DNA of 64,000 nucleotides from Leptoclinus maculatus (Eukaryota > Chordata > Actinopteri > Perciformes > Stichaeidae), in contig JAVDOI010000133.1 of the NCBI GenBank assembly GCA_032191485.1, positions 321,001-385,000 of the forward strand. Reading direction: 5' to 3'. Of the stretch, positions 39,117 to 51,650 are shown in pieces. The translations under genes were made by a program, and so were the position numbers. The notes beneath the pieces were generated by a model. It did no database searches. It had not been told where the DNA came from and saw only the letters and a program-made list of their open reading frames with translations. Each line of letters begins with the position of its first letter. Position 1 is the stretch's first letter.

Positions 39117-42100
39117 CTGAGGAAGGACAGGGATGAGTTACTTTGAATTTATCACATCGAACGCAAGCTGTACCCATGAAGCAGGACGGTCTGCTGAGTT
39201 GTAGCAAAGCCCACTGCATCGAGAGAGCAAACACTTCAATTGTTTAGTGAACACAGACTGTAACGAGATGGCAGGTAGGAAACCAGTGAGCAGCTGTTGT
39301 ACCTCAAAGGCCACTCCCATTGGTCCATTCTTGACCAGTTCCAACATCATGGCCATCTCACTGCAGCCGCCATAAAATCCACCGACGTAGCTGTATTCCG
39401 CGGCGTACATGCGGCCGCAGTTTTGAGGAACGCCGCACGGAGAGTCCTTAGCAGTGTACGGAAAGCACGACTCATCCACAATGCCGAAATCCTGTACATA
39501 CTTCCCAATCAGGTAAGGGAAGCCACCATCGCAACCTTAAAGAGGAGAGAAGACGGTTAAATCTGGTTTTTGCCATAGGTCGGAAATTGTTATCATTAAA
39601 CAATAAAGGATTGTTTGAGGGTTTCTTTGACTTTCTAACGAGGTGAAATTGGGTTTTGTGCTCCAAGATGGACAAATTAACTGATGTGGTCTGGAAACAA
39701 GAGGTTCGATTGAGTTATTTTACCTTGAGAGTATTCAGAACAGGAGACCACTTGTTGCGGGCTGAGGATGGGAGTCTCGCTGTTGTTGGTGAGGATTCGA
39801 ACCCGAGCTTCCAACATTCCCATAGAAGCAAAGGAGTAGCAGCTTCCACACGATGCTGAAACAGAACATCACAGAGTTACAACTAGAACTTTGAGAAGCT
39901 GTATTTGTTACTGTTGTTCTAGATAGCATATTCTGTCCTTGTGTAAATAAAGTGGACAGAACATTGGAAGCAATGCCGCAAACACCACTAAATAATTACC
40001 ATAATGTCAACTCTGACATTGTCAAGCAAAGTTATCTTCAGATACTGTAGGTGCACCTGCACATGCAATCTGCTTCAACAGCCCTGAAATAATCCTGATT
40101 ATTAATCATTAAGCACATGTGTTCAATAATACATTAAATCTGTTTATTTAATGTAAAGTGGAGAATATATTCATATACTCGTCTGCATTAGTTGTAATGC
40201 ATAATAATGAGCAAGGCACAGGTTACCATTAATAGTGTGAGGCACCAGGTTCTTAATAAAATGCTCCGCAGAAACAAATGAGTTCAGAGAAGAGAGGCGG
40301 TGGAGATTCACAGGGTGGTTTAATTGTAGTAATGATTCAAGTCAGGGTGACGGAACAGTTTTCATTTGGGTCCAAAACTTAACGTCTCCTAAGACCAATA
40401 TGGTGCTACAACTATTTAAATTAAAGATCTGTGCTAGTGGGAACACTTCGCCGTCTTAATGTTTTATAATATAGGATTTACTCAGTTTCAGAGATAAGAG
40501 GTTTGTCCTGTTGGACCCACAGCTCACTTAAGTCAGAGCTCTCTCTCTCTCTCTCTGGACTTCTAAAGGGAAGCTGCAGGTGTAACTGGCTTGGTAGGAA
40601 ATAATCACACCAATTTTTTCTGACTGGAAACACCGAAGCAAAAATAAGCCCCGCAGCACTGCACAGTGGCTTAGAGGGCTTCCATTGAAACTCTACAGCC
40701 CTCTCCAGATCCTTAAACCCAGCCCTACAGAGGCCCTCTCAGACACTCAAAACTACTCAGCACGCATAATCTCTCCACTCACACACACACACCGGGCTGT
40801 GCAGAGACACAGGAGGAGAGCAGGAAGGAGACCCGGGCCTGCCAAGAAGGAAGCAACGTAGCCGGAACGCTGCTGTTCAGCGTCTGCCCTTACAGACAGC
40901 TGCTCGAGTGGTACGGCTTTGTCTGCCTCCTGCAAGTCCTTTGAATCATATTGTTTAAATATCTAATATCATGTGTGCACAGGACCACAATCAAACGTCA
41001 CCTTGGTTTCGCACAGGGCTGATGAAGTTAACGCCGCCAATGTTCCTCCAATCCCAGTGCTCGGGTAGAGCCGACGCCACCGTGACTACGGAAGCTTTCA
41101 CGGGCATTGGGCGAACACGCCTAAAGTAAAAAAAACACATCACATTTGAATCACAAGGGAATTTTCTGAAAGACATTTTGCAATGACAATTAACAGAAGA
41201 CGTAACACTAATTGCATGTAGCTCCACCTTAAGTAAGGTTGATCTGTTGGCTCAAGTACTATTTGAAGGTTTTAACTGATGAGAGAAGTTCAAGCAGAGG
41301 TCGATTGTGCTGGCCTCCCTTCTATTGTTGGTTCAAGTATGTGTTGATTTTGCACAGATTGATTGGTGGTGCAAAAGGTAGACAACAGACTTTGGTAATG
41401 CACCAATAAGCTGGAGGCCAACCGCCGTAAAACCCAGAAGAAGACGACTTTGGAGCCTGTCACACACACACACACACACACCACTAGAAACCTACGGATA
41501 CGGTTTATAAAAGGAGCACAAATGACTAATTTCTGTACCTTGTTTTTGGTTGTTAGTTTCGCTTTATTTCCAGTTTGTATTGTTCCAACCAGCGTTTGAC
41601 GTTATGTTTAAATATACAATGATACGTTTATGCCAATAAAGCCATTTAAATTGAATAGTATGGGAAATAAATACTCACACAGGGATACGGGAGGCGGGGC
41701 CTCCTGCTCGGTAGTGCAGCTCCTTCAGAGTGTACGTCTCGTGCTCTGGGTAGGGAGAAGCCTTCCAGGCCTTCTGCACAGAGTTGATGGCCTCAATGAA
41801 GTCCATGTTGTGTTGGTACAGCTTATGGAGCAGTCTGGAGGGTGAATGAGGACACGTGTGAGGTTGCTTTTAAATAAAAGGGGCTCATCTGCCACACAAA
41901 CGGAAGGAAAGGGTTAGTGTCGACTTTAAGACACTCCTGCATATTCTAAAAGAGTGACTTCTTCTCATTACGCAAATAATAGTGTAATCAATGTTTAACA
42001 GGAAGCTGGGTGAATGTTGAAAAGAATAAATATTTTATTACTTTTATGATACAAATTTGTTTAAGAAATATATTAAAATCGTAAATAAAAATGCAACCGT

Positions 42101-44350
42101 TTTGGTGGGCAGCTCAGAAAACACAGTGGATACAAATAATTAAATTAAATCATTCTGGTGCCGAGAGAAAAGATGTTTTGTTCAGATATATTTTATGGTT
42201 TAAATTACAATAAACTAACTAGACTATAACCTGGTTTAAATCTAACAGGAACCAAAGAGAGAGAAGCAGCTTCATGTTGCCATGAACTAGATCAACGTTC
42301 ATTTCTCAAATACATTTTTTTTGTCACGCCTGTTCACCAATGATTGTGGTTCAACATCAGATTTCTCAGATGTCAGGCCATTTGCAAAGATTACCGAGGG
42401 CGAGTGAGGCCAACGCCGTTCACATCAGATGAGGATCGAGGGAGGAAATGAAAGCGTCGATTAAATCAGAGAAGTCAAAACTGCACCGTACACTGAAAGC
42501 ACGGATCATCAACACCGCCTGCACACAAACCCCCCCCCCCCCCTCCCCCTCCCCATGTACCACTGATGTCTCGCTTGTTAGCTTGTGTTAGTCCACTTTA
42601 CAGGTCGAGGAACGTACCGAGCCATCATTATGCACGTACCTGCTGCTGAAGACTGGTTTGTAATCTACTCGAGGTGGTACAGATTTCACTTTCTTCCCCA
42701 CAAAACAGGCCCAGTTGCGTCCCAGGACATCGTGGACCCACCCTGGCAGGGTCTGGTCACAGAGGCTGGTCACCTTATGGCCATCATCAGTGTACTGGAA
42801 GTGTAATGAGGCAATCGGATGAGGGCTTGTAATCCAATACAATTTAGCCAAGTAGTTTTATGCAAATACAAACATTCAGGATTAATCAAAGCAATTGAAT
42901 TACGATCGAGTATTCCATAAAAGGCGAGACGTTTCCAGTAAATGATTCAGACAATCATTGACTTATAAGTGTGAGAAGGAATTATGTGAAGTCCAAAGTC
43001 TCTCCCTTCTTCTCATATTGCTATATTTAGATGAATCAAGTTTAGGAAAAAGGGAAGTTGAACTAGACGTGGGATAGAAGACAGACGGGCTCTGACGCTT
43101 CCCTTATCTCAGAGTCATGTGAGCGACGTAAAACAACACATGACTGAAAGAATAAACTTCAGTATACCCGCAGTCAAATAGGGCATTATTCACACTAATG
43201 TTAGCCTGGCCTAGGTGACCTGCAGATATGCATGTTCTCCAGATATCAGATCAGGAGAGGGGAAATTAAGTGATGAACTTTTAATGTCAGGGAGTGTTGA
43301 ATGATTTAAGTTTGTGATCAGCAGGTTTAAAGGAAGGTGCATAATATAAGTATGGGATATGAACTAGCCTGCTGAAAACTTTTTCAACCACCCAGCAAAT
43401 GTGTAGTTTATGCAGGATTACCATGATTAAATACTGAAATCATCCCTCATTTAAACTAATGGTGTACATGCCCATCATACCTTGAAGAAGGCGAACCACT
43501 TGTACCCATTAATGACCACTTCAAAGCCCTGGTTGTAGATGAGGGTGAAGAAGCCGGTGCTCCCCAGCTCATCTGTGGCTACAGACAGCTTCTCCAGGGT
43601 CACAGTCAGCGCGCTCTCACCTGTAGCTGAGGAACACAAAATGGACACGAGTTTACCTGCAGGGAATAATTCAACCTGTAGATTCATGTCCAATCATCAG
43701 TCCTCAACGATGTGGGAGTAGTGAGGCCTACTGAAAGCATCACTCATTGTTTATTAAAAACATAACTTAATGTCAAAATTGACGCAGATTCACACATAAT
43801 ATGAAGGGTTGGGATTATTGTACATATCCAGTTCTTGTGTGTTAACATTCATTTCATTGTAACAGAGTTAGCTTATTGCTAGTTTTCATCTGCAGGTCAC
43901 ACTTAAAAACATTGTTACCACCAGCAGCAGTAAATACTCTAACACACACTGTCAGCAACAAGAGTAACTTTGTGTATTAAAAACTGGTAACGTTAATTAA
44001 AAGAGACAAATTAGTTTACAACGCAGGTGGTTCAAACCAAACTTCGTCACAAAAAGAGGAAGTGATTATTGAATCGCCCTAAATCCGACAGGCCCTAAAG
44101 AGGTCACCTGATTTCCAAAATTGCGAAACTACTTCTTCCATCGCGTCTAAACCAGTCCTAACAGTGGGACTTGTTTAATGGGGTTTTTACCTTCAGCGGA
44201 GCAGTTGATGGACTTGTCGCGGCCTCCTTTGGACACCTGAAACACCCATGTCCCCTGCAGGTCCTCATAAGTGCAGTTGGCCGGTGTGTCACCCACAGAC
44301 CCTTCAACCCAAAGCAGGAACACGCACACGAGCACTCCGTTCAGCCTCAT
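38850..44350 (-). CDS. ctsc: Cathepsin C / dipeptidyl peptidase 1 (complete, eight exons)
   Basis: Lysosomal papain-family protease (C1A) that removes N-terminal dipeptides and activates granule serine proteases as a tetramer. The eight exons listed separately join in frame to 453 residues (human 463). Residues 1-20 form a signal peptide, followed by the exclusion domain starting Asp21 (DTPANCTY), whose Asp side chain restricts the enzyme to dipeptides. [14 protein letters not shown] lies in the exclusion domain. The mature peptidase begins near [12 protein letters not shown]. Catalytic residues: Cys249 (SCGSCYSF), His395 ([12 protein letters not shown]) and Asn417 (VKNSWG). It ends IPKL as in mammals. 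The start is ATG at 44350; an upstream in-frame GTG at 44362 is not needed. Mammalian CTSC has seven exons; here exon 7 is split by a 186-bp intron. Intact, with no missing catalytic residue. Confidence 0.97.
39303..39535 (-). CDS. ctsc: ctsc exon 7 (first part of mammalian exon 7)
   Basis: 233 bp, (G)[17 protein letters not shown] through NGPMGVAFE. The donor is GAG|GTACAA. Without splicing the frame reads into non-homologous sequence, so the intron is real. Confidence 0.94.
39724..39855 (-). CDS. ctsc: ctsc exon 6: catalytic cysteine
   Basis: 132 bp, (A)[17 protein letters not shown] through [13 protein letters not shown]. It carries the nucleophile Cys249. The acceptor is TTTCAG and the donor CAAG|GTAAAA. 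Confidence 0.95.
41002..41120 (-). CDS. ctsc: ctsc exon 5: heavy-chain start
   Basis: 119 bp, [13 protein letters not shown] through [19 protein letters not shown]. It contains the mature peptidase N-terminus and the oxyanion-hole Gln (RNQ). The acceptor is TACTTTAG and the donor CAAG|GTGACG. Confidence 0.95.
41679..41834 (-). CDS. ctsc: ctsc exon 4: propeptide region
   Basis: 156 bp, [20 protein letters not shown] through [12 protein letters not shown] plus two bases. It corresponds to the activation peptide that is removed during maturation. The acceptor is CTCCAG and the donor GT|GTGAGT. Confidence 0.92.
42530..42543. repeat. poly(C) run in ctsc intron 3
   Basis: Fourteen C followed by TCCCCCTCCCC. 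On the sense strand this is a G-rich block about 100 nt downstream of the exon 3 donor. Confidence 0.85.
42640..42794 (-). CDS. ctsc: ctsc exon 3
   Basis: 155 bp, [13 protein letters not shown] through [14 protein letters not shown] to KPVFSS plus two bases of Arg. The acceptor is TTCCAG and the donor CAG|GTACGT. Confidence 0.95.
43481..43620 (-). CDS. ctsc: ctsc exon 2
   Basis: 140 bp, (G)[11 protein letters not shown] through [10 protein letters not shown], exclusion domain. The acceptor is CTACAG and the donor AAG|GTATGA. Confidence 0.95.
44191..44350 (-). CDS. ctsc: ctsc exon 1: signal peptide and start of exclusion domain
   Basis: Encodes [20 protein letters not shown], then [19 protein letters not shown], to NCSAE plus one base. 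It contains the N-glycosylation sequon NCT. The donor is GAAG|GTAAAA. Confidence 0.94.
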
Positions 44351-44910
44351 CTTCACGCACACCGCTCAACTTAGCTGCTTCAACACACAAAACAACTGCT
44401 GCCAGATGGTCGTCTAATTAAAGTTCGACCCTGATTGTTTTTTCCTGCACCACCTGTCCAACGTGAACTTCTCTGTTACTCCACACAAGTCCTCTGCTTG
44501 CCAATTTATGCTAACTTTTTACAAAGATTCACACTCCAACTTCTACGGTCAAGATGAAGCTGTTACGCCCAATAGCACAACGCGCATGCGCACACGTAGC
44601 TAGCAATGTAGCCGGCTAGCTAACGTACTCTTTAAGTTAAAGCTCACCTAACGTTGACTACTTTTGGATATTATCAAGATTATTTCCAACACATCTGCTT
44701 ATATATTATGTCTACACGTGTATGCTCCTATATATACTTTATCATGACTTTATCACTCTTCCGGTCTGTCATACAAAGATACGTACATTTTCAGCGAACA
44801 AGGAACAACACAACAGTACTTATCTCGTCGTTTGTCTGTCCTTCGCTATTTTGGTTTCGTTTTTCCTTGTCATGTGATGACCCAGCGGATGTGGGCATGC
44901 GCAGTAGATG
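44351..44910 (-). promoter_or_regulatory. ctsc: ctsc upstream region with NRF1-like and M-box-like sites
   Basis: Two NRF1-type palindromes are visible: 44581-44592 (CGCGCATGCGCA, a full match to YGCGCAYGCGCR) and 44892-44903 (TGGGCATGCGCA, one mismatch). TCATGTGA at 44870-44877 fits the MITF/TFE-family TCAYRTGA pattern, which would suit a lysosomal gene, but an eight-base match is weak evidence. The region around 44580-44630 is locally CpG-containing. The transcription start is unknown. Confidence 0.4.
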
Positions 44911-45016
44911 CGAGAAAGAGCTGAGTAAATTTGGCGCTGGGGGGGAGTCATGGGGAGAGCACATTCATGTGGGGGAGGCATCGGAAAATAATTAAAGAAA
45001 TACCTAGGTGTTGCTT

Positions 45017-45180
45017 GTATGGAAGCCCATTCTCGCAGCAAAAAAAAAAAAAAGATCACTAAAAAAAAATAAGATCAAAAGCGCAAAAAAAAGAAAAAGA
45101 AAAAAATAAGATCACTAAAAAAAAAAAAGAAAGAAAAAAATAGTAACTTAATAAAAAAAAAAAAAATGTAATGTTTGTTG
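45017..45180. repeat. A-rich direct repeat outside the foldback arm
   Basis: Starts GCTTGTATGGAAGCCCATTC, TCGCAGC, then A-rich sequence with AAGATCAC, ATAGTAACTTA and ATGTAAT. The same elements in the same order recur at about 45610-45710 inside the palindrome. It is a duplicated inner segment or part of a nested copy. Confidence 0.75.
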
Positions 45181-45181
45181 T

Positions 45182-46746
45182 AATGTGATGTTTTTTTTTC
45201 TTTTGAAGGACGCTAGCGATAAATTGACATACTTTGGATGCTCGAGTTAGCCATGCCAGTGGGCCTTGAAACTGGCACACCTAAACTGAATCATGAATTA
45301 CTTTTTAATTGCTTTTTTTTAAAAACATGCCTACAGTAGACTATGACCACGAATACAAAAGTCAAAAAAGTCATACCCAGAACGCACTCTCAAGCATAGA
45401 TATTAAATAATGCATATTAGTGTAACAATAAATAAATAAATAGTAATTAGTTAACATTAAAATATATAGTTATGGTGTCATTTTAAGATTTTTCTTATTT
45501 CAGTTTTTGCTAATAGCCTATCCTTTTCAAATAAAAATATCATAAATGAATAGCAGCAATACAAACACATTTTTTTAATCACATGTTTTTAATTACATGG
45601 GATGAGCACAAGCATATGGAAGCCCATTACCGCAAGCAAAAAAAAAAATGAGATCACAAAAAAAATAAAAAAAAATAGTAACTTAAAAAAAAAAAAAAAA
45701 AAAATGTAATTCACAAAAAAAAAAAAAAAAAAAAAATCCACCCACAAAATAAATAATAATAATTCTAATATTTTTTTTTTTTTTTTATTATTTTACTTTT
45801 TTTCCACCAGCAAAAAAAAAAAAAAAATAACTTTTGGTGCATCCATCTGTAACCATAACACTGACCAGATTTTTCCAGTTGCTATAGAAAGTCGAAATTA
45901 TGAGATACTTTAACAGTCATAGAAGCAGCTATGACATATGAATGGATTGTGAGTACATTGAAGACTTCTTTAAAACGTGGCTTTACAACACATGAAATAC
46001 AGATGATGTTTCACATGGATTGTACTGAGCAAACGCACCCTTGAATAGAATGTTAAGCAAGAAGCAGCTCTGGAGTATAAAGAATGAAACCAATGTGGCT
46101 GAGGTGGCGACCAATAAACAGCAACTGGAAACATCTTTTTTTTTTTTTTTTTTGCTGACAGAGAAAAAGTAAAAAAAAATATATATATATTTTATTTTTT
46201 TGTGAATTAATTATTATTATTTTTATTTTTTTTGTGAATTCATTTTTATTTTTTGTGAATGAATTATTATTATTTTTTTTGGTGATCTTATTATTTTTTT
46301 TTTGGCTTCCATATGCTTGTGCTCATCCCATGTAATTAAAAACATGTGATTAAAAAAATGTGTTTGTATTGCTGCTATTCATTTATGATATTTTTATTTG
46401 AAAAGGATAGGCTATTAGCAAAAACTGAAATAAGAAAAATCTTAAAATGACACCATAACTATATATTTTAATGTTAACTAATTACTATTTATTTATTTAT
46501 TGTTACACAAATATGCATTCTTTAATATCTATGCTTGAGAGTGCGTTCTGGGTATGACTTTTTTGACTTTTGTATTCGTGGTCATAGTCTACTGTAGGCA
46601 TGTTTTTAAAAAAAAGCAATTAAAAAGTAATTCATGATTCAGTTTAGGTGTGCCAGTTTCAAGGCCCACTGGCATGGCTAACTCGAGCATCCAAAGTGTG
46701 TCAATTCATCGCTAGCGTCCTTCAAAAGAAAAAAAAACATCACATT
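45182..46746. mobile_element. Foldback (long inverted-repeat) element
   Basis: The left arm, about 45182-45640, is an inverted copy of about 46295-46746 with only scattered differences. Matching landmarks are AATGTGATGTTTTTTTTTC, GACGCTAGCGAT, GATGCTCGAGTTAGCCATGC, CTGAATCATGAATTAC, GGATGAGCACAAGCATATGG and others. Pairing weakens but continues inward through A/T-rich tracts (CAGCAAAA... at 45809 against TTTTGCTG near 46158). A unique loop of about 300 bp (45835-46130) has no coding capacity. Total length is about 1.57 kb. It resembles a non-autonomous foldback or long-TIR transposon. No transposase and no clean target duplication were seen. Confidence 0.8.
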
Positions 46747-47555
46747 TTATAGTTCTATTATTATTGGCTGATTGGCATTTGCAGAATGCTTCACAATGAT
46801 TGGCTCATTGATAGCTGCGTGGCTGTTAACATCAAGTCGTATTCATGCAGGTGTGCAGCGTGGATCTTGATTCTCGCTGTTACTTTGATGATCACGCTCA
46901 TGCCAACGCCGTTTTTTCTACCACAGCTCCCTCGTCCACCCAAACCTGCTGCTTACTCCAGCTTATCTGCTCTTTTGTATTGTTGATTTAGCTGAGATTT
47001 ATTGTTCAGTTGTGCGACACTTCACCTGTCAGTAATGAGGCAAAATTATCAGAAATATCAATTCACTGCAAGAGTAATCTACTAAGTGTCTATCATATGG
47101 AGACATTCACTCGGCTATATGGTAGGGTTTGCAGTTTGGTTAACACAATCTTTATCAGTGATTTGGTCATGTACCAACGTTGAAACATCAACAGGGAATA
47201 TGTGATGCCTTGTGTGATGAGCCAGAAAGACCAAATTACATCACATCAGGAGCTGGCGGCGGGGTGGAGCGGCAGCAGATTGCCCTACACACAGAGAGGC
47301 TCACCCAGAGGTGATCTGAGGTTGAACCAAAGAAATGGAACATATTGAGCCCTAACAGTAACTGGCTTCCATGGTTGGTGCAAATAGGTCAATGAGGTCT
47401 TGTTGATATGTCTTTCTGTCTTTGACTCTGCTGTTCAGCTCTTGTTTGCCACTTTATAATCTTGTTTATAACGTTGTGGTATTCTAATAATCCCTGTAGA
47501 GGAATTCTCCTTTCATTTGTTACCTGAGGGAGATTAGAGTCAGCTTGCCTGTTTG

Positions 47556-47621
<66 letters not shown>

Positions 47622-49496
47622 ACTGCATCCTGATAGGTCTGTAGTTAAAGGGGTTAAAGAGCTTTATTTTTTCCAGCGGGTTTTTAAGGGAAGTGCTGGA
47701 GGCTTTGATCACCATAGTAACCATGACATAGACTGACTCATCTCCTTGACAGACCATAATAAGCACTCATCTGAAGAAGGGACTGAAGAGGTATTAGTCA
47801 TGCAGTCTCATTAGTGCCATTACACTGTATTTGTGTGGAAGTGTGTGTGTATGTGTGCATTAGTGTGCACATGTCCATGTTATGTCTATGTGACTGTGTG
47901 TGTGTGTGTGTGTGTGTGTCTATATGCAATAACGCCAAAGAGAGGAAGAGGGAGACGGAGGGGTGGTGTTGTGAATGTTAACAGCCTGAACCCACTGAGC
48001 TGCCTCGAAGAGTGACTCATTGAAACTCGTGTTTCAATCTTGATATTGTTCTCGCTTCCACTGGCAGGAAATTAAAACTCAAGTGACTTTCAGTTTTGCT
48101 ATATTGGCACCCACAGATTTGTTCCCTGCTTGCATGGCTTCCTCACGCTCGCTCTTCATCACACGTCCTCTTCTTCTGTCGTGCCTTTTTGGTTTCTCTC
48201 CTCCCCGTACTTCCGACTTGTGTTATATAATTTTTTATACCTGTCTCCTTAACGCATACGCACACACACACACACACAAGCGCGGGATCTGCGTCACTGT
48301 GACACACTAACAGACGTTATGTGACACAGAGCCTGTCTGTAAACCTGTTCATACGCCTATTCAATTATTTTTTGATTTTTTTTTTCTGTTAATATCTTCT
48401 TTTGTCCAAAACAAAGATAATGCGTTTACAAAAGGCAGCAATCGTATTTGAGAAACTTGAACAATAGAATATTCAGTATTTGTGTACCTGTGTACCTGTG
48501 TATTTACAAGTGTACAGTCTGTGTGTGACCATCTGTATTTTCCTTCTTTGTATTCTCCGCACAGTCCCTCACTCCCTACCAACTCAAAAATCCCCATCCT
48601 TGAAACGGCAGCAGCCATTGGAGCCTGATCAATCCTGTATTTTGGTTTAGACTACATTCATGCAAATGAAATGCAAACGTTGTATAAATTACAGAAATGT
48701 ATGCAAATGTAATGATAAAAGTAATTTATGTAACCGTTTTCTCCGGTCCTCAGCTCAGACTGGTTGAGTCATATACGAAGCTGTTATTGAACACCTGTTG
48801 AACATCTGTGACTAAACTGCTTTAATTATTTTTTTTAACATGCTGTTTGAAAGCCATTAGACTCCCCATGTCGCTTACCTTAAAGACTTTAGCTGTTCAA
48901 TCATGTTCTAGTTCCACTTGATGGGAGAGAACACATCTTCCTGTTTCTTGAGCAGCGTTTTCATTAGGTTGGAGGTGTGGGTGGAGCCACTCCATCACAG
49001 AGTTCACACACATTTAAATGAAGCCCTCTACGGTCAGTTACCTCAGCCATACGCCAACACCTACACACAACAGAGCCGTGCGCTGCAGAAGGAAATATTT
49101 TCACCGTCCTCATACTTATGCATTGAACATGCCCACACATGCATGCTATGTATATACACGCAGCAAATATACATGTCCACGCACACACGCGTGCACAGTC
49201 TGACTCTCACTGCTAACCACATGCTACCATGACTCCCCTTACCCACACACTTCTTATATATAGAGCCCACAGCATGCCATTTACATGGTGAACAAATAAC
49301 ACTGATTACAGTAATATGCCGCGGGACGCTGTAAGAGTGTAGAGAAGAAAATTAGGGGATTTAGGAGCTCTGGTATAAAATCACATCTAACATCCTCAGA
49401 TGTATTTTAAGGCATTCGGGGTCTTATACACTTGAGACATGAAGCATTTACGGATGACCTTTGTGTATGACCACGTGGCAAATCACTGATTGTGTT
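46747..49496. other. Spacer upstream of ctsc, no gene seen
   Basis: Contains GT microsatellites at 47559-47620 and 47896-47919 and a short CA run at 48260-48278. No exons were recognised. Confidence 0.6.
47559..47620. repeat. (GT)31 microsatellite
   Basis: Perfect GT run. Confidence 0.95.
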
Positions 49497-49560
49497 TGAA
49501 GGAATAGTTTGACATTGGAATGCGCTTAATTTATCTTGTACTGTTATCGTAATGTTTTTA
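49497..49560. repeat. Fragment of the 'gaatagtttgacatt' fish repeat
   Basis: GAAGGAATAGTTTGACATTGG, then ATGCGCTTAATTTATCTTG, is the start of the same dispersed family whose reverse-oriented end lies at 33475-33510. Truncated. Confidence 0.5.
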
Positions 49561-51650
49561 ACATCCTTCCACGACGACCCATAATGCTCTTAGCAGATTA
49601 TTTATTTCTACCGGGTTCATTTATTGTCTTTCACTGAATTCTTCTCCGGTTTTCACTTAAGAAAAGTAAGCTTAACGATGCACAACCTAATTAATTCGTC
49701 TGGAAACTTGGGAAAAGGTTAATATAGCAAGTGTAGAAAGCATTACATCAATACAATTCTCTAAAGACAAACACACACACGAGCATCCCACAGGAGACGG
49801 CCAAAATATTGATGCAGTCACACTCGAATAAACCCGTCAATGACTGAGCAGAGCTGATGAATGTGTTTGTGAACATATTACATCTGCTGCTCAAATTGCC
49901 TCCATTGTCATAACAAACCAATCTTTACCTGTTTTCCTTTCATGTGTTCCTCTCTTTTTTTGTATTCCTGTCGTTTCCTCGCTGCCTTTTCATCCTTTCC
50001 ATTTATTTGAATAGTAGGTCATTTGCAACAGTTTGGAGATTTCATCTTGGAGAGAGCACTTTCTGCCCTGAGAGCTGGAGAAAGAGAAGAATGGTGACGG
50101 AGGGAGATAAAAGAGGGTAAAGTGGGGAGACCAAGATATGATAGGGAAAGGGAATGAAAGATGGCAGGGTAATTTCATTGTCTTTGACCTGCATGCCTTC
50201 AGTTAAATGAAAGTTTTTTTGGGGCTTTCTGATTCATAGCGGAGCTGTCACTGTAACACTGAAGGAGATGGAGGAGGAAGCAAATATCACAGGAGCTGTC
50301 AAGTTGTGGTCTACCAGCTTCCACTGACTGCGTTCAACATGTAGGTCACAGACTCACAGACTGTCGAGTTCATTTATTGTGGGCGATAAAACTGGGACTT
50401 TTTCCAAATACTGGATGGAATAAAAACTAATGGAGACTGGAAACGTAAGCCGTGGAAATCTTTTCTTTCTCCAGACCGGAACAATAAGGTGTAACGCTTC
50501 AGTTCCACTGATTGTTTTCTAACTTTCGAACAGTGATTTCTGCAACAATTATTAATTTGTATGTAATTGAATGATGATGTGTGAAAAGACTGCATGGATC
50601 CATGCATGTATCATTGTTGCAGGATATCTGCTAATATTCTTTATCCATGTATTATGCATTCTCTGTTCAATAGCTTATATTATGATCTCAGTCGTGTGAA
50701 GTTAGAAACACGGAAGTGAACAGTTTTGAAGTTTATAAAGATGAATTAGACAACAAATATCCTCAGTATGTTTACTACTTATTTGCACTATAAGCCATGT
50801 TAAATTGCAGTATTAATGTTGCAGTTAATTAATTAATATTCTACAATCATGTTTGATACAGATACAGTATTTGTACATAGATTGGTTTAGTTTTGATCTG
50901 TATAGAGATTAACTGACCCAATGTTTTTGACCAAAGATTAAAAGTGACCATAGTCAAAGATTGGTTGGCTGCATGTTGCATCTTAGTACACAAGGTTTGT
51001 ATTTAAATTGACTTTTTAAAAATGAAATAATGACTAAAACGATAGCAAAGACAAGGAGGCCAATCATAGTTATCATTTTTTTAATAATGATTTCAATAAT
51101 GATTCAAAGGTACTTTGTAGTACACTTACACAACGGCAAAAAATGAATCAAAAAGCAACACCCCTTCTTTTTTTCCCCCACACCGTATCCCATCTCCTGT
51201 CTGACTCCACAGCACTGCTGCACGGTGGTCACGCGGACCGGAGGGTCCCAGTATTGTTACGTTACATTTCCCAGTAAGAAAAAACATGAAGAGAACCATG
51301 TCATCATGAAGAGCTAGTAAGTTAGAACAAATGAATGCCCTGTGACCGCTTCTGTTCCATTTGAAGAAGGCTACTCTCGCTCTTTCCTGGTGCTCAGTGT
51401 GTGGGCGCTTGACTGCAGTGAGTCAAACTCTGGTGAATTTAAAAAATCCACCTGTTTAATGCCAAAGTGCTGTGGCAGCACAGTGTTTCTGCGGAGAGGA
51501 GAAGTGCTCGACAAAAGGTGTAATTCACATGTTCCCTTTCCCCGACGCAGTTACAAAATCACAGAGTTGCTTCCTGGTATGTGGATGTGCGGCGAGCTGC
51601 AGCTGAATGCTCGTCTAAATTCTAGTGCTCACGGTTTCTCCTTTTACACA

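Noticed and set aside
44351..44362. In-frame GTG upstream of the ctsc ATG as a start
   Set aside because: Eukaryotic initiation at ATG 44350 gives a proper signal peptide; GTG starts are not expected.
45050..45180. Processed pseudogene poly(A) tail
   Set aside because: The A tracts are internal to a repeated module and no gene-derived sequence precedes them.
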